This document shows, in pieces, positions 1 to 7,639 of a stretch of 13,534 bases of DNA. The notes below the pieces were generated by a model. The model was given only the letters and a program-made list of their open reading frames with translations. It had not been told where the DNA came from and did no database searches. Origin of the DNA: Acholeplasma sp. (GTDB taxonomy: Bacteria > Bacillota_I > Bacilli_A > Acholeplasmatales > Acholeplasmataceae); the NCBI GenBank assembly GCA_012837395.1, contig DURF01000205.1:1-13534 (forward strand). The letters are read 5' to 3'. The translations under genes were made by a program, and so were the position numbers. How positions within the stretch are numbered: the first letter of the stretch is position 1; every line of letters starts with the position of its first letter.

Positions 1-285
1 AACTTTGTCTATTTGGAACTTATAAAACACGGATACCGTGTTTACACAGGAAAGGTTGGGCGTGATTATGAAATTGACTTTGTAGCAATAAAGGAAAAAG
101 AAACAAAGTATATTCAAGTTACAGAATCACTTATTGATCCACAAACCAGACAAAGAGAAGCAAGACCATTCGATTATATAAATGATAACAATAAACGTGT
201 TATAATATCACTTGATAAAATTGATTATAGTACTGATAAGTATTTACATTTAAATTTATTTGATTTTATTAAAAAACTAAATTAA
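1..285 (+). CDS. DUF4143-type AAA ATPase, C-terminal fragment (5' end outside the window)
   Basis: The first reading frame is open from base 1 and stops at TAA 283-285, so about 94 C-terminal residues of a longer protein are visible. A TTG at base 13 could be read as a start but has no ribosome binding site, and the similarity continues upstream of it. The fragment holds the restriction-endonuclease-like C-terminal domain of DUF4143 ATPases: an early YLEL helix, the EIDFV strand, then YIQVTES followed by a segment rich in Gln, Arg and Glu and a VIISLD strand. These are the family's usual order. In this family an N-terminal P-loop ATPase precedes the domain; here it would lie outside the window. 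Cellular function is poorly known for the family. The next gene starts 13 bases downstream with its own AGAGG, so the two are probably cotranscribed. A second DUF4143 ATPase lies at 1362-2588. Confidence 0.8.
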   Translation, partial: NFVYLELIKHGYRVYTGKVGRDYEIDFVAIKEKETKYIQVTESLIDPQTRQREARPFDYINDNNKRVIISLDKIDYSTDKYLHLNLFDFIKKLN

Positions 286-298
286 AAAGAGGTAGAAG

Positions 299-961
299 AT
301 GAAAAAGACATTTAAAATATTATTAATAACACTTTTTGTGTTATTAATAACGGCATGTAAAAAAGAAGAATTTGACAATGATGAATTAGAAGAAGCAATA
401 GACAACGGCAAACAAGAAGAAATAGATTATAGTGAATTAACAAATTTAGAATACTATGAATATTTAGATGAAAGTAATCCAATTGTAAAAATAGAAGTTA
501 AAGACTTTGGCGTAATGGAAGTGGAACTATTTCCAAACTTAGTAAAAACAACCGTTGATAACTTCTTAAGATATGTAGAAGAAGATGCATTTAAAAATAA
601 TTCATTTCATAGAATTATTGAAAATTTTATGATTCAAGGTGGAGCTGTTGAAAATACTTATCCACCTATTATCGGAGAATTTAGTAGTAACGGAGTTAAT
701 AACGATTTAAAACATTATAAAGGTGTTATTTCAATGGCAAGAACAATTATTCCTAATAGCGCAACCAGTCAGTTCTTCATAGTTCATAAAGATAGTCCAC
801 ATTTAAATGGAAGTTATGCTAGTTTTGGTGGTTTAATAAGTGGTTTTGATGTTTTAGATAAAATTGCTGAAGTTAAGACTAATTATAACGACGCACCACT
901 AGAAGAGGTTGTAATAACAAAGATTACAGTTAACCTTAGGGGATATAGTAGAAATGAATGA
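299..961 (+). CDS. Cyclophilin-type peptidyl-prolyl cis-trans isomerase, lipoprotein
   Basis: This 220-residue protein has a lipoprotein signal peptide: positively charged MKK, a hydrophobic stretch, and a lipobox ITAC with the lipidated cysteine at residue 20. An acidic linker rich in Glu and Asp (about 21-60) follows. The cyclophilin domain spans about residues 62-212. Recognisable family motifs are FHRII with FMIQGG, GVISMART followed by NSATSQFFI, and LNGSYASFGG, where most relatives have LDG and a Phe or His in place of Tyr. The arginine of FHRII, the catalytic residue of cyclophilins, is present. The protein should isomerise Xaa-Pro bonds during folding of exported proteins on the outer face of the cell membrane. 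AGAGG at 288-292 lies 6 bases before the ATG. The gene ends with tandem stops TGA TAA (959-964). It probably shares a transcript with the DUF4143 gene upstream; a hairpin at 1030-1055 could end it. Confidence 0.92.
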   Translation: MKKTFKILLITLFVLLITACKKEEFDNDELEEAIDNGKQEEIDYSELTNLEYYEYLDESNPIVKIEVKDFGVMEVELFPNLVKTTVDNFLRYVEEDAFKNNSFHRIIENFMIQGGAVENTYPPIIGEFSSNGVNNDLKHYKGVISMARTIIPNSATSQFFIVHKDSPHLNGSYASFGGLISGFDVLDKIAEVKTNYNDAPLEEVVITKITVNLRGYSRNE

Positions 962-1029
962 TAAAGTTTTGAATTTAGCAAAATATATTTCAAAATACTA
1001 CTGAACGATGTAAATTTTGATCTAAGAGA

Positions 1030-1055
1030 AAAGCGGGGATTGCACTCCCCGCTTT
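1030..1055 (+). terminator. Hairpin terminator after the cyclophilin gene
   Basis: A ten-pair perfect stem, AAAGCGGGGA (1030-1039) with TCCCCGCTTT (1046-1055), encloses a six-base loop and is followed by CACTTTTATTA. It lies about 70 bases after the cyclophilin stop. The T tract is interrupted by CAC, so termination may be weaker than usual. Read on the minus strand the stem is followed by TCTCTT, so it could also act from that side, though no minus-strand gene is visible to its right. Confidence 0.6.
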
Positions 1056-1107
1056 CACTTTTATTAAAGTATCGATGAACAACGAATTATAAGATAGATT
1101 AAAACAA

Positions 1108-1135
1108 AGAGGCCTAACGTCAGCGTTAGACCTCT
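1108..1135 (-). repeat. 12-pair hairpin, minus-strand terminator or intron domain IV remnant
   Basis: AGAGGCCTAACG (1108-1119) pairs with CGTTAGACCTCT (1124-1135) with one C/A mismatch and a TCAG loop. On the plus strand no T tract follows. On the minus strand the stem is followed by TTTGTTTT, which looks like an intrinsic terminator, yet no minus-strand gene lies to the right of it. It sits 27 bases before domain V of the intron remnant, where domain IV would be expected, so it may instead be what is left of the intron's domain IV stem. Confidence 0.45.
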
Positions 1136-1162
1136 GCAATAAAGTACATTTAGTATAAGTTG

Positions 1163-1235
1163 AACCGCCGTATACCGAACGGTACGTACGGTGGTGTGAG
1201 AGGATCGACATCTTAACGATTAGCCTCTACTTGAT
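1163..1235 (+). mobile_element. Group II intron 3' end (domains V and VI), truncated remnant
   Basis: Bases 1164-1195 fold exactly like domain V. ACCGCCGTA (1164-1172) pairs with TACGGTGGT (1187-1195) with one G-T wobble, then a two-base bulge CG (1185-1186) on the 3' side, then TACC/GGTA closing a GAAC tetraloop. The catalytic triad position reads CGC (1166-1168), the form typical of group IIC introns rather than AGC. Domain VI follows: AGAGG (1199-1203) pairs with CCTCT (1224-1228), extended inside by ATCG/CGAT, with an unpaired A at 1229. That A is the branch-point position, followed by CTTGAT to a 3' end at about 1235; bacterial group II introns commonly end CTCGAT there. Domains I-III and the reverse transcriptase are missing: only about 107 bases separate domain V from the upstream hairpin, and the cyclophilin gene is intact beyond it. 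It cannot splice alone. The structure match is strong; assignment to class IIC is inference. Confidence 0.78.
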
Positions 1236-1337
1236 TGTTGGAAATATTGTCACTTTAAGATGATAATTAACAATTACCTCAAATATTTATTATTATACAA
1301 AAATACCACACGACTGGTAAAAATGTATAAAAAAATG

Positions 1338-1343
1338 TATAAT
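1338..1343 (+). promoter_or_regulatory. Probable -10 box for the DUF4143 ATPase gene
   Basis: A perfect TATAAT lies 18 bases before the ATG at 1362. No clear TTGACA is present at the right distance; TGGTAA at 1314-1319 is the nearest candidate, 18 bases upstream. The ribosome binding site GGGTGAT (1350-1356) follows, 5 bases before the start. The leader would be very short. Confidence 0.45.
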
Positions 1344-1361
1344 GTATGTGGGTGATAAAAT

Positions 1362-2588
1362 ATGTATAAACGTACAATAAAAAAAGAAATAAAAAAACTT
1401 ATAACACAGTTTCCGGTTGTAATGATTACTGGACCAAGACAAGTGGGAAAATCAACCTTAACATACGAGTTTACAAAAGAAGGTTTTTCTTACGTCTCTT
1501 TAGATGACTTAAATATGCGAGCATCAGCTCAAGCAGATCCTCTCCAATTTGTGAAATCATATAAATTGCCACTTATTATTGATGAAGTCCAATATGAGCC
1601 GCAATTATTTGATGTAATCCAAAGTATAGTAAATAAGCAAAGATTGGAAAAGGGTGAGGCAAATGGACTATTTATATTGACTGGCTCACAAGAAAATAAC
1701 CTAAAAAAAGGTATTGAGTCTATGGCTGGTAGGGTTGCTGTTGTTCATATGTACGGATTGTCTTTAAGCGAAATATATGGAAATGAAGAGCTACCTTTCA
1801 CACCTTCCTTAACAAGAGGAAATGAAAGATTGTTAAATTATAAAATAAATAAAGATGAAGTCTTTAAAATGATAGTTAGGGGCCAGTATCCAGAACTATA
1901 TCGCAACCCGGACATAAATTCAGAAAACTATTATGCATCTTATGTACAAACTTACATTGAAAGAGATGTCACAGAAATTATTAATATTAAAGATAAACTA
2001 AAATTTCAAAATTTCTTAAGATATATTGCTTCCCTTACAGGCCAAGAGTTGATAGTTAGCCAAATTTCTAGAGCATTAAATATAAAAAATGAAACAGTTA
2101 ATTCGTGGCTATCAGTTTTAACTGAAACAAAGATTATTTATTTGCTGTATCCATATAATGAAATGTCTCTTACTAAGCGAATTGTTAAAAGACCTAAAAT
2201 ATATTTTTCAGACACAGGGCTTGCAGCATATCTAGCAAGGCTGAATCATGCGAAGAATTTAGCTATAAACAAATTCGCCGGAGCTTTTTTCGAAACATTT
2301 ATTGTGAATGAAATAATGAAGTCTTATACAAATAATGGGAAGCTATTTCCAGGATTTTATTACCGTGATAACAATCAAAATGAAATTGATTTAGTTTTAG
2401 TTAATCAAGGACAAATAAATCTTATTGAAATTAAGATGGGTATGTCCTTTAATAAAAGCGATGCTAAAGTTTTTGGAGTATTAGATAACACAAAACATAG
2501 TATAGGTACTCATGCAATTGTTTGTTTAACCGATAAAACATATTCTATTGGCCAAAATATTTTTGTCTTACCTATTCAAACAATTTAA
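1362..2588 (+). CDS. DUF4143-type AAA ATPase with C-terminal nuclease-like domain
   Basis: The 408-residue length is typical for this family. The N-terminal AAA_14 P-loop ATPase shows Walker A GPRQVGKST (about 24-32), Walker B LIIDEVQ (about 71-77, Asp74 and Glu75) and the sensor motif LTGSQ (about 105-109). A winged-helix-like segment (about 225-260) follows. The C-terminal DUF4143 domain has a PD-(D/E)XK-like core: a Glu in the FFETFI helix (about 310), EIDLVL (about 340-345) and IEIKMG (about 354-359). The acidic and lysine residues needed for metal binding are thus present, though members of this family have not, to my knowledge, been shown to be active nucleases. The role is uncertain; the family is often found near mobile or variable regions. 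It starts at ATG 1362 with GGGTGAT upstream. No clear terminator separates it from the helicase gene, but that gene has its own promoter. It is distantly related to the fragment at 1-285, not a recent copy. Confidence 0.85.
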   Translation: MYKRTIKKEIKKLITQFPVVMITGPRQVGKSTLTYEFTKEGFSYVSLDDLNMRASAQADPLQFVKSYKLPLIIDEVQYEPQLFDVIQSIVNKQRLEKGEANGLFILTGSQENNLKKGIESMAGRVAVVHMYGLSLSEIYGNEELPFTPSLTRGNERLLNYKINKDEVFKMIVRGQYPELYRNPDINSENYYASYVQTYIERDVTEIINIKDKLKFQNFLRYIASLTGQELIVSQISRALNIKNETVNSWLSVLTETKIIYLLYPYNEMSLTKRIVKRPKIYFSDTGLAAYLARLNHAKNLAINKFAGAFFETFIVNEIMKSYTNNGKLFPGFYYRDNNQNEIDLVLVNQGQINLIEIKMGMSFNKSDAKVFGVLDNTKHSIGTHAIVCLTDKTYSIGQNIFVLPIQTI

Positions 2589-2691
2589 GTTAAAAACAAA
2601 TTACACTAATATTAACTTGTAAATTTTATGGTGTTAAAACTTAATATAAATCTTCAACAATTTATTCGTTAAACTCAAATAACTTAGAACA

Positions 2692-2700
2692 TGATATAAT
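2692..2700 (+). promoter_or_regulatory. Extended -10 promoter of the SNF2 helicase gene
   Basis: TGATATAAT is a perfect extended -10 element (TG, one base, TATAAT). No good -35 is seen, which extended -10 promoters do not need. Transcription would begin near 2707, leaving about 10 bases before the ATG at 2717 but a normal leader with GAGG before the GTG at 2732. This supports the GTG start. Confidence 0.6.
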
Positions 2701-2731
2701 AAATAAATAAACATATATGCGAGGTTTAGCC

Positions 2732-5700
2732 GTGAAAATTCAAGACTATTTAAATGTTATTCCTAATTTAGTAAAACAAAGAGGAAGAAATTATTTTAAT
2801 GATAACAAAGTGAAAAATATTATTTTTGATGAATATTATGAAACTTATACAGCAACAGTAGTGGGCACTAAAACCTACATAACAACTGCACAGTTTGAAG
2901 ATGATGAAGTTTTTAAGCTTACATGTACATGTCCAGTTAATGGTGTTTGTAAACATGAGGTTGCTTTGTTATATCATTTATTAAATAATGATAAAAAACC
3001 AAACAAAAATGATGAACAAATAATTAATATTAAAACTATTTTCAGAGAAACGGTAGCATTTCATCAAAAGGAAGTTAAACAAAAAGATGTTCTAAATTTT
3101 TCTAAACATTTTTTGTTTAAAAAAGATAAAAAAAACAACACTTTTGATTTTCACCAAGAAGTTTATTATATCTTTATGAATTTAAAAGAAATTTTAAAAG
3201 AAGAGTATTTTAAATTATATATTGAAACATACTTAAATCATTTCATTAATAAATCTAATTTTATTCATGTGATAAAAAGAGTATTAAGTGTTATTAATGA
3301 TGAAAAAATTAAAAGTATCTACTATGAAGCAGCTATCATAAATAAAAAAAATTTTATTTATGATAGTGTTAAGACAGAAAACTTCTTTATTGATATTTTA
3401 TTAAAACTTATCAGTAGAAACAATATGATTGGTTATTTATTTAACTTTGAAGGAGAAGTAACAATCGAGCTTATTAGAAATAAAGTTAATGAAAATAAGG
3501 ATGAGTATTTCCCGCTTAACTTTGTTTTTGACTTTTTAGATAATCCAACAGTACTTAATTTTGAAAAGCTATTAGAGTATTATAATAAAAAAGATCTAAA
3601 TGCGATATTTAGTGCATCAAAGGTTGTTCCTACAACATTTAAAGAAGCCTTGTTTTATAAAAGAACAATTAATAAAAACATTAAATACGATCAATTTAAA
3701 TTAAGTTATGATGAAATTAAGAATTCTAAAGATAGTATTATTAATAATGATTTAAACGGCTTTATTAGTTTTATTAATAAAGATTTAAATACACATAGTA
3801 AATTAAAAATATATTCAAATGAAGAAGCCTTTAAAATTCTAGCCCTATTTGAATATGACTTTGATTTTGATAATAATGAACTACATTATTATTACGGTTT
3901 AAAACACGGCCTAATTAAAAAAGATGACGCAATCGTTATTGATAATAAGGGATTACCAAGAGAAATAAAACAAAGATATAATCATATATTTAAATTTGAT
4001 AGTTTAAGAGAAAAAGCTAAATTAACAGGTATATTATTTTTAGATGAAAAATCCTTTAATGAGATGTTAGTAATTTACGACTTTAATCGTCCCTATCCAT
4101 TAATACTAACATACCACTTAACTAAGGGTGGAATTAGCGCAAACAGTAATTTCGCTCATGAAATGGCTCCATATTATCTTCTTGATTTCTTCAATACAAT
4201 AAGTAGTGAAGAAATCGAATCAGAATATACGAGAAAAACTAAAGCACTAGAGATTAAAAGAAGAGAAGCTATGGCTTTAGAACATCAACAACAATCAGAC
4301 GCATTAGTTTTGGAACTATCTAATCTTTTACAAGATGAGGTTAGTGTTAGTGCTTCTGAAAAGGTGGAAATCGAAATTATTTTAAGTTTAGAAGATAAGA
4401 GTTTTGAAAATAATATTTATAAAATTGATTCTCCAACAACGATTGGGATTAAAACAGGTGTTAACCATAAATATTTTGTTAAGTCACTAGAAACATTTTT
4501 AAATGCTGTAGAAGAAAGAAAAACAGTTAAATATGGTAGTAAACTGGCATTTAACCATCAAATAGATTCATTTACTAAAGATGCCCAAAATTTAATTGAA
4601 ATACTAGATACAAGCAGAGGATTTGGTTCTTATAAAAATAATATAGGTGGCAAAATATCTAGCAAAAATATGTTTAAGTTATTTAATAGTTTAATAGGTA
4701 AACACCTATATGTCTTTGGAGCAAGAAATTATTTTGAATATGATTTAATTTTATTTAAAGAAGAACCATTCGAAGTTGATGTTAAGATGTCAAAAGAAGG
4801 TTATGAAATCAATTTGGAAGAATATATTAAAAAACGTATTTATTTAATTATTTATCCAGAATTTGACGTCTTAATTAATTTAAATAATAACTTCATGCAG
4901 TTTGTTAAATATAAAAGTTTAAAACAAAGAAAGCTTGTGCATTTTCTAATTGAAAACAAAGAATTAGATTATGAGTTTGCTTTACCTAAGTTAGTAGAAA
5001 CAGTTATTCCGCTTGTTTATAAGGATATTTCATTAACTGAAGATATTAAAGTAGAAGTTGAAAAATCAAAGTTAGTAGTTGATAGTTATTTTGACTATAA
5101 CGAAACTAAAGATCAAATTGAATTAAATAGTAAAGTATATCGTAATGATATAGAGTTAGATATTAAAGATATTTTAGATAATGATTTAGAATATAAAAAA
5201 TATTTAAATATTTTAAACACTTTTGGTTTTGAAAATAACATTATGAATGACCAAACAAACATCTTAATGTTTCTAAATGCTGATTTAACACCATTTAAAG
5301 ACTTCGGTGATGTTTATATTACCGAAAACATCAAATCAAAACAAGTCGTTAAAAGAATTGATACAAAAATCCAAGTCTCACTTGTTGATAATATGCTTTT
5401 AACACATATAGAAGCTGCTGATTTAGATGATAAAGAACTTAGAAAAGTGCTTGAGGCATATCGATTAGGGAAAAAGTATGTTTTACTTAAAGATAAAGTT
5501 ATCTTAACTAATACCGAAGAGATTAAAAATTTAAATACTTATATGTTGCAAAATGAAATTAATTTAAATCAAATCGAAAAAAGCGAAAAACCAATCTATG
5601 AAATATTTAAATTAGACCAAGAAGCATTAGATTTAAATATTGATATTGATAGCAAATTAAAAGAGATTATTGATGATGTTATCAATTTTAAAAATTTTAA

Positions 5701-7090
5701 AATTGATAGTAAACCAAGTATGTTTCCACTTTTAAAAAACTATCAAGTTGATGGTTTAAAATGGTTAAAAGTTTTAGCTAAACATAATTTAGGCGGCATT
5801 TTAGCAGATGATATGGGACTTGGTAAAACACTACAAATAATTAGTTTTTTAGAAAGCGAAGACTTTGATTTAAGTATTGTTATATGCCCAAAGAGTTTAA
5901 CTTATAACTGGGCTTATGAATTAGAAAAATTTAATTCAAAAATTAAACCAATAATTTACGCAGGAACAAAACTTGAAAGAGAAGATATTTTTAATAATAT
6001 AAAAAAGATAAAAGATAAAACATTAATTATTGTTTCGTATGACACATTAAGAAATGATATTGATTTATTTTTAGATTTAGACCTACATACAATAATTCTA
6101 GATGAAGCCCAACACATTAAAACAAGTACAGCTCAAAAGACTAGGGCTGTTAAAAAATTAAAATCAAAAAATAAGTTTATTTTAACTGGTACACCAATTG
6201 AAAATAGTATTTTTGATTTATGGAGTATTTTTGACTTTGTAATGCCTGGTTATTTATATAGCGCATCTAAGTTTAAAAAGTTAGGCGATAAAGTTCATGA
6301 AAGTGATGAAGAAACAATTAACTTTTTAATTATGAAAACAAAGCCTTTTATTTTAAGAAGAACGAAAAAAGAAGTGTTAAAAGAATTGCCAGAAAAAGTT
6401 GAGGAAATAATGTATGCAACATTTGATGGAAAACATAAAGAAACTTATGATGCTTATTTACTAAAAGTTAAAGAAAAACTAGAAGATAGTGATATATCCA
6501 AGTTTGATATATTAAGTGATTTAACAAGGCTAAGACAACTTTGTATTAGTCCGAAGTTAGTTTATGATTACTATAATGATGAACATATTAAACTTGATGT
6601 TATATATGAACTAATTAGAGAAGCAACTAACTCAGGTCATAAAGTGTTAGTTTTCTCATCATTTGTTAAAGCGCTAGATTTACTTAAAACATATTTAAAT
6701 AAAGATAAATATTATATGTTAACTGGTGATACGAAAGCTGAATTAAGAGCTCAGATGGCAAATGATTTTAACCGAGAAGAAAGTGCGAAAAATGTTTTTC
6801 TTATTTCTCTTAAAGCCGGTGGAACAGGCCTTAATCTAACTGGTGCAGATGTTGTTATTCATCTAGATCCTTGGTGGAACTTAGCAGCTGAAAACCAAGC
6901 ATCAGATAGAGCGCATAGAATTGGCCAAAAAAGATCTGTAACAGTTTATAAGGTTGTTATGAAGGATTCAATTGAAGAAAAGATTATTATGCTACAACAA
7001 AGAAAGAAAGACTTGTTTGATCAAATGATTGAACAAAGAGTTGATATTGAAAAACTAGATTTTGAAGATTATAAATATATAATTAGTTAA
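2732..7090 (+). CDS. SWIM zinc-finger SNF2/RapA-like DEAD/H-box helicase
   Basis: A 1452-residue ATP-dependent DNA translocase of the bacterial SNF2 group. From the N terminus: a SWIM zinc finger, CxCx5CxH, at about residues 65-75 (CTCPVNGVCKH), expected to bind nucleic acid or protein. A long middle region of about 900 residues without motifs I recognise follows, in the place of the SNF2-associated domain. The two-lobe helicase occupies about residues 995-1450, with LADDMGLGKT (Walker A, about 1024-1033), DEAQH (Walker B), LTGTPIENS (motif III) and QASDRAHRIGQ (motif VI, about 1389-1399). All key residues are intact. In this family such proteins remodel protein-DNA or RNA polymerase complexes; the target here is unknown. 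An in-frame ATG at 2717 adds five residues, but GAGG at 2721-2724 is spaced 7 bases from GTG 2732 and falls inside the longer reading, so GTG is preferred. The gene is a single transcription unit: extended -10 at 2692, terminator at 7150. Confidence 0.88.
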   Translation: MKIQDYLNVIPNLVKQRGRNYFNDNKVKNIIFDEYYETYTATVVGTKTYITTAQFEDDEVFKLTCTCPVNGVCKHEVALLYHLLNNDKKPNKNDEQIINIKTIFRETVAFHQKEVKQKDVLNFSKHFLFKKDKKNNTFDFHQEVYYIFMNLKEILKEEYFKLYIETYLNHFINKSNFIHVIKRVLSVINDEKIKSIYYEAAIINKKNFIYDSVKTENFFIDILLKLISRNNMIGYLFNFEGEVTIELIRNKVNENKDEYFPLNFVFDFLDNPTVLNFEKLLEYYNKKDLNAIFSASKVVPTTFKEALFYKRTINKNIKYDQFKLSYDEIKNSKDSIINNDLNGFISFINKDLNTHSKLKIYSNEEAFKILALFEYDFDFDNNELHYYYGLKHGLIKKDDAIVIDNKGLPREIKQRYNHIFKFDSLREKAKLTGILFLDEKSFNEMLVIYDFNRPYPLILTYHLTKGGISANSNFAHEMAPYYLLDFFNTISSEEIESEYTRKTKALEIKRREAMALEHQQQSDALVLELSNLLQDEVSVSASEKVEIEIILSLEDKSFENNIYKIDSPTTIGIKTGVNHKYFVKSLETFLNAVEERKTVKYGSKLAFNHQIDSFTKDAQNLIEILDTSRGFGSYKNNIGGKISSKNMFKLFNSLIGKHLYVFGARNYFEYDLILFKEEPFEVDVKMSKEGYEINLEEYIKKRIYLIIYPEFDVLINLNNNFMQFVKYKSLKQRKLVHFLIENKELDYEFALPKLVETVIPLVYKDISLTEDIKVEVEKSKLVVDSYFDYNETKDQIELNSKVYRNDIELDIKDILDNDLEYKKYLNILNTFGFENNIMNDQTNILMFLNADLTPFKDFGDVYITENIKSKQVVKRIDTKIQVSLVDNMLLTHIEAADLDDKELRKVLEAYRLGKKYVLLKDKVILTNTEEIKNLNTYMLQNEINLNQIEKSEKPIYEIFKLDQEALDLNIDIDSKLKEIIDDVINFKNFKIDSKPSMFPLLKNYQVDGLKWLKVLAKHNLGGILADDMGLGKTLQIISFLESEDFDLSIVICPKSLTYNWAYELEKFNSKIKPIIYAGTKLEREDIFNNIKKIKDKTLIIVSYDTLRNDIDLFLDLDLHTIILDEAQHIKTSTAQKTRAVKKLKSKNKFILTGTPIENSIFDLWSIFDFVMPGYLYSASKFKKLGDKVHESDEETINFLIMKTKPFILRRTKKEVLKELPEKVEEIMYATFDGKHKETYDAYLLKVKEKLEDSDISKFDILSDLTRLRQLCISPKLVYDYYNDEHIKLDVIYELIREATNSGHKVLVFSSFVKALDLLKTYLNKDKYYMLTGDTKAELRAQMANDFNREESAKNVFLISLKAGGTGLNLTGADVVIHLDPWWNLAAENQASDRAHRIGQKRSVTVYKVVMKDSIEEKIIMLQQRKKDLFDQMIEQRVDIEKLDFEDYKYIIS

Positions 7091-7149
7091 TAACTTGATA
7101 AATGAACTGGAAGTTTTTAAGGATAATAGACTAAAAAGAATCTATAAGG

Positions 7150-7171
7150 AGAGGGTTTAAAACCCTCTTTT
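7150..7171 (+). terminator. Intrinsic terminator of the SNF2 helicase gene
   Basis: AGAGGGTT (7150-7157) pairs with AACCCTCT (7161-7168) around a tiny T/A loop, followed by TTT (7169-7171). It lies 60 bases after the helicase stop and separates that gene from the toxin-antitoxin cassette. Confidence 0.8.
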
Positions 7172-7235
7172 GTATATAAAATCAAAAACGTGTAAAAAAC
7201 CACCAACAATAAGTTGTAGTGATGAATAAAAAAAC

Positions 7236-7264
7236 TTTACTTTAAGAGTTAATTGTAATACAAT
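7236..7264 (+). promoter_or_regulatory. Promoter of the higBA cassette with overlapping palindromic operator
   Basis: TTTACT (7236-7241) and TACAAT (7259-7264) are separated by exactly 17 bases, a good sigma-A-type promoter 37 bases before the toxin start. The -10 box is one arm of a perfect palindrome, ATTGTA-A-TACAAT (7252-7264). HigA-type antitoxins repress their own promoter through such palindromes, so binding here would block RNA polymerase. The operator role is inferred from position and symmetry. A second, imperfect repeat (ATATCAGT at 7263-7270 against ACTGAGATAT at 7280-7289) lies just downstream. Confidence 0.55.
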
Positions 7265-7300
7265 ATCAGTACACAATAAACTGAGATATGAGGTGTCATC

Positions 7301-7609
7301 TTGAAAATATATTTTGCTACAACAAAACTTGAAAAGATATTAACAAACGAAAGATTATTACGAAAGCGATATGGAAACTTAACGAACAAAATAATGGCAA
7401 GACTAACAGATCTAAGAACAGCGGATAATTTAAAGGAAATTACACATCTGCCTCCCCCTAGGCGTCATAAACTTTCTGGATATAAAAATATATTCGCTGT
7501 TGATGTATCTGGTAATTATCGAATAATATTTTCATCCATCGATGAGAATATTATTGAATTAGAAGAAATTGATGAGATAGTAATATTAGATATTGTAGAC
7601 TATCATTAG
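7301..7609 (+). CDS. higB: HigB-type toxin (RelE superfamily mRNA interferase)
   Basis: The 102-residue length fits the HigB/RelE family. The family core is visible: HKLSGYKN (56-63) corresponds to the HPLKGDRKG-like loop, followed by FAVDVSGNYRIIF (65-77), which matches the W-S-I-R-V-N-x-N-W/Y-R-L-x-F strand pair. The conserved Arg74 after Asn-Tyr is present. HigB toxins cleave mRNA on translating ribosomes and stop growth when the antitoxin is lost. The start is TTG 7301 with GAGGTG at 7290-7295, spaced 5 bases; no ATG fits better. The toxin precedes its antitoxin, the usual order for HigBA, with 30 bases between them. The gene is first in an operon that continues through the HigA-ImmA gene into the Beta/sce7725-like gene. 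Catalytic competence cannot be proved from sequence, but nothing is truncated. Confidence 0.87.
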   Translation: MKIYFATTKLEKILTNERLLRKRYGNLTNKIMARLTDLRTADNLKEITHLPPPRRHKLSGYKNIFAVDVSGNYRIIFSSIDENIIELEEIDEIVILDIVDYH

Positions 7610-7639
7610 AATGGAAAAGAACAAAAAGGAGAAATATAT

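Larger units (their letters stand above)
962..1361. other. 400-base intergenic region with two hairpins and a group II intron remnant
   Basis: No convincing protein gene was found here. An opposite-strand frame at 990-1211 runs through the hairpins and the intron domains, has no ribosome binding site and resembles nothing. From left to right the gap holds an AT-rich stretch after the cyclophilin gene, a GC-rich hairpin (1030-1055), a 12-pair hairpin (1108-1135), domains V and VI of a group II intron (1163-1235), a featureless AT-rich stretch (1236-1337) and the promoter and ribosome binding site of the next gene. Confidence 0.7.

Noticed and set aside
959..964. TGA read as tryptophan (mycoplasma code)
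   Set aside because: The cyclophilin gene ends TGA TAA, so this site does not decide, but the long genes have only TGG for Trp and no in-frame TGA, which fits TGA as stop.
990..1211. Minus-strand 73-codon reading frame
   Set aside because: It runs through the two hairpins and intron domain V, has no ribosome binding site, and its protein looks like nothing known; the RNA structures explain this sequence better.
2717..2731. ATG at 2717 as the helicase start
   Set aside because: It would leave only about 10 bases of leader after the extended -10 and no ribosome binding site, and it would place the good GAGG inside the coding sequence.
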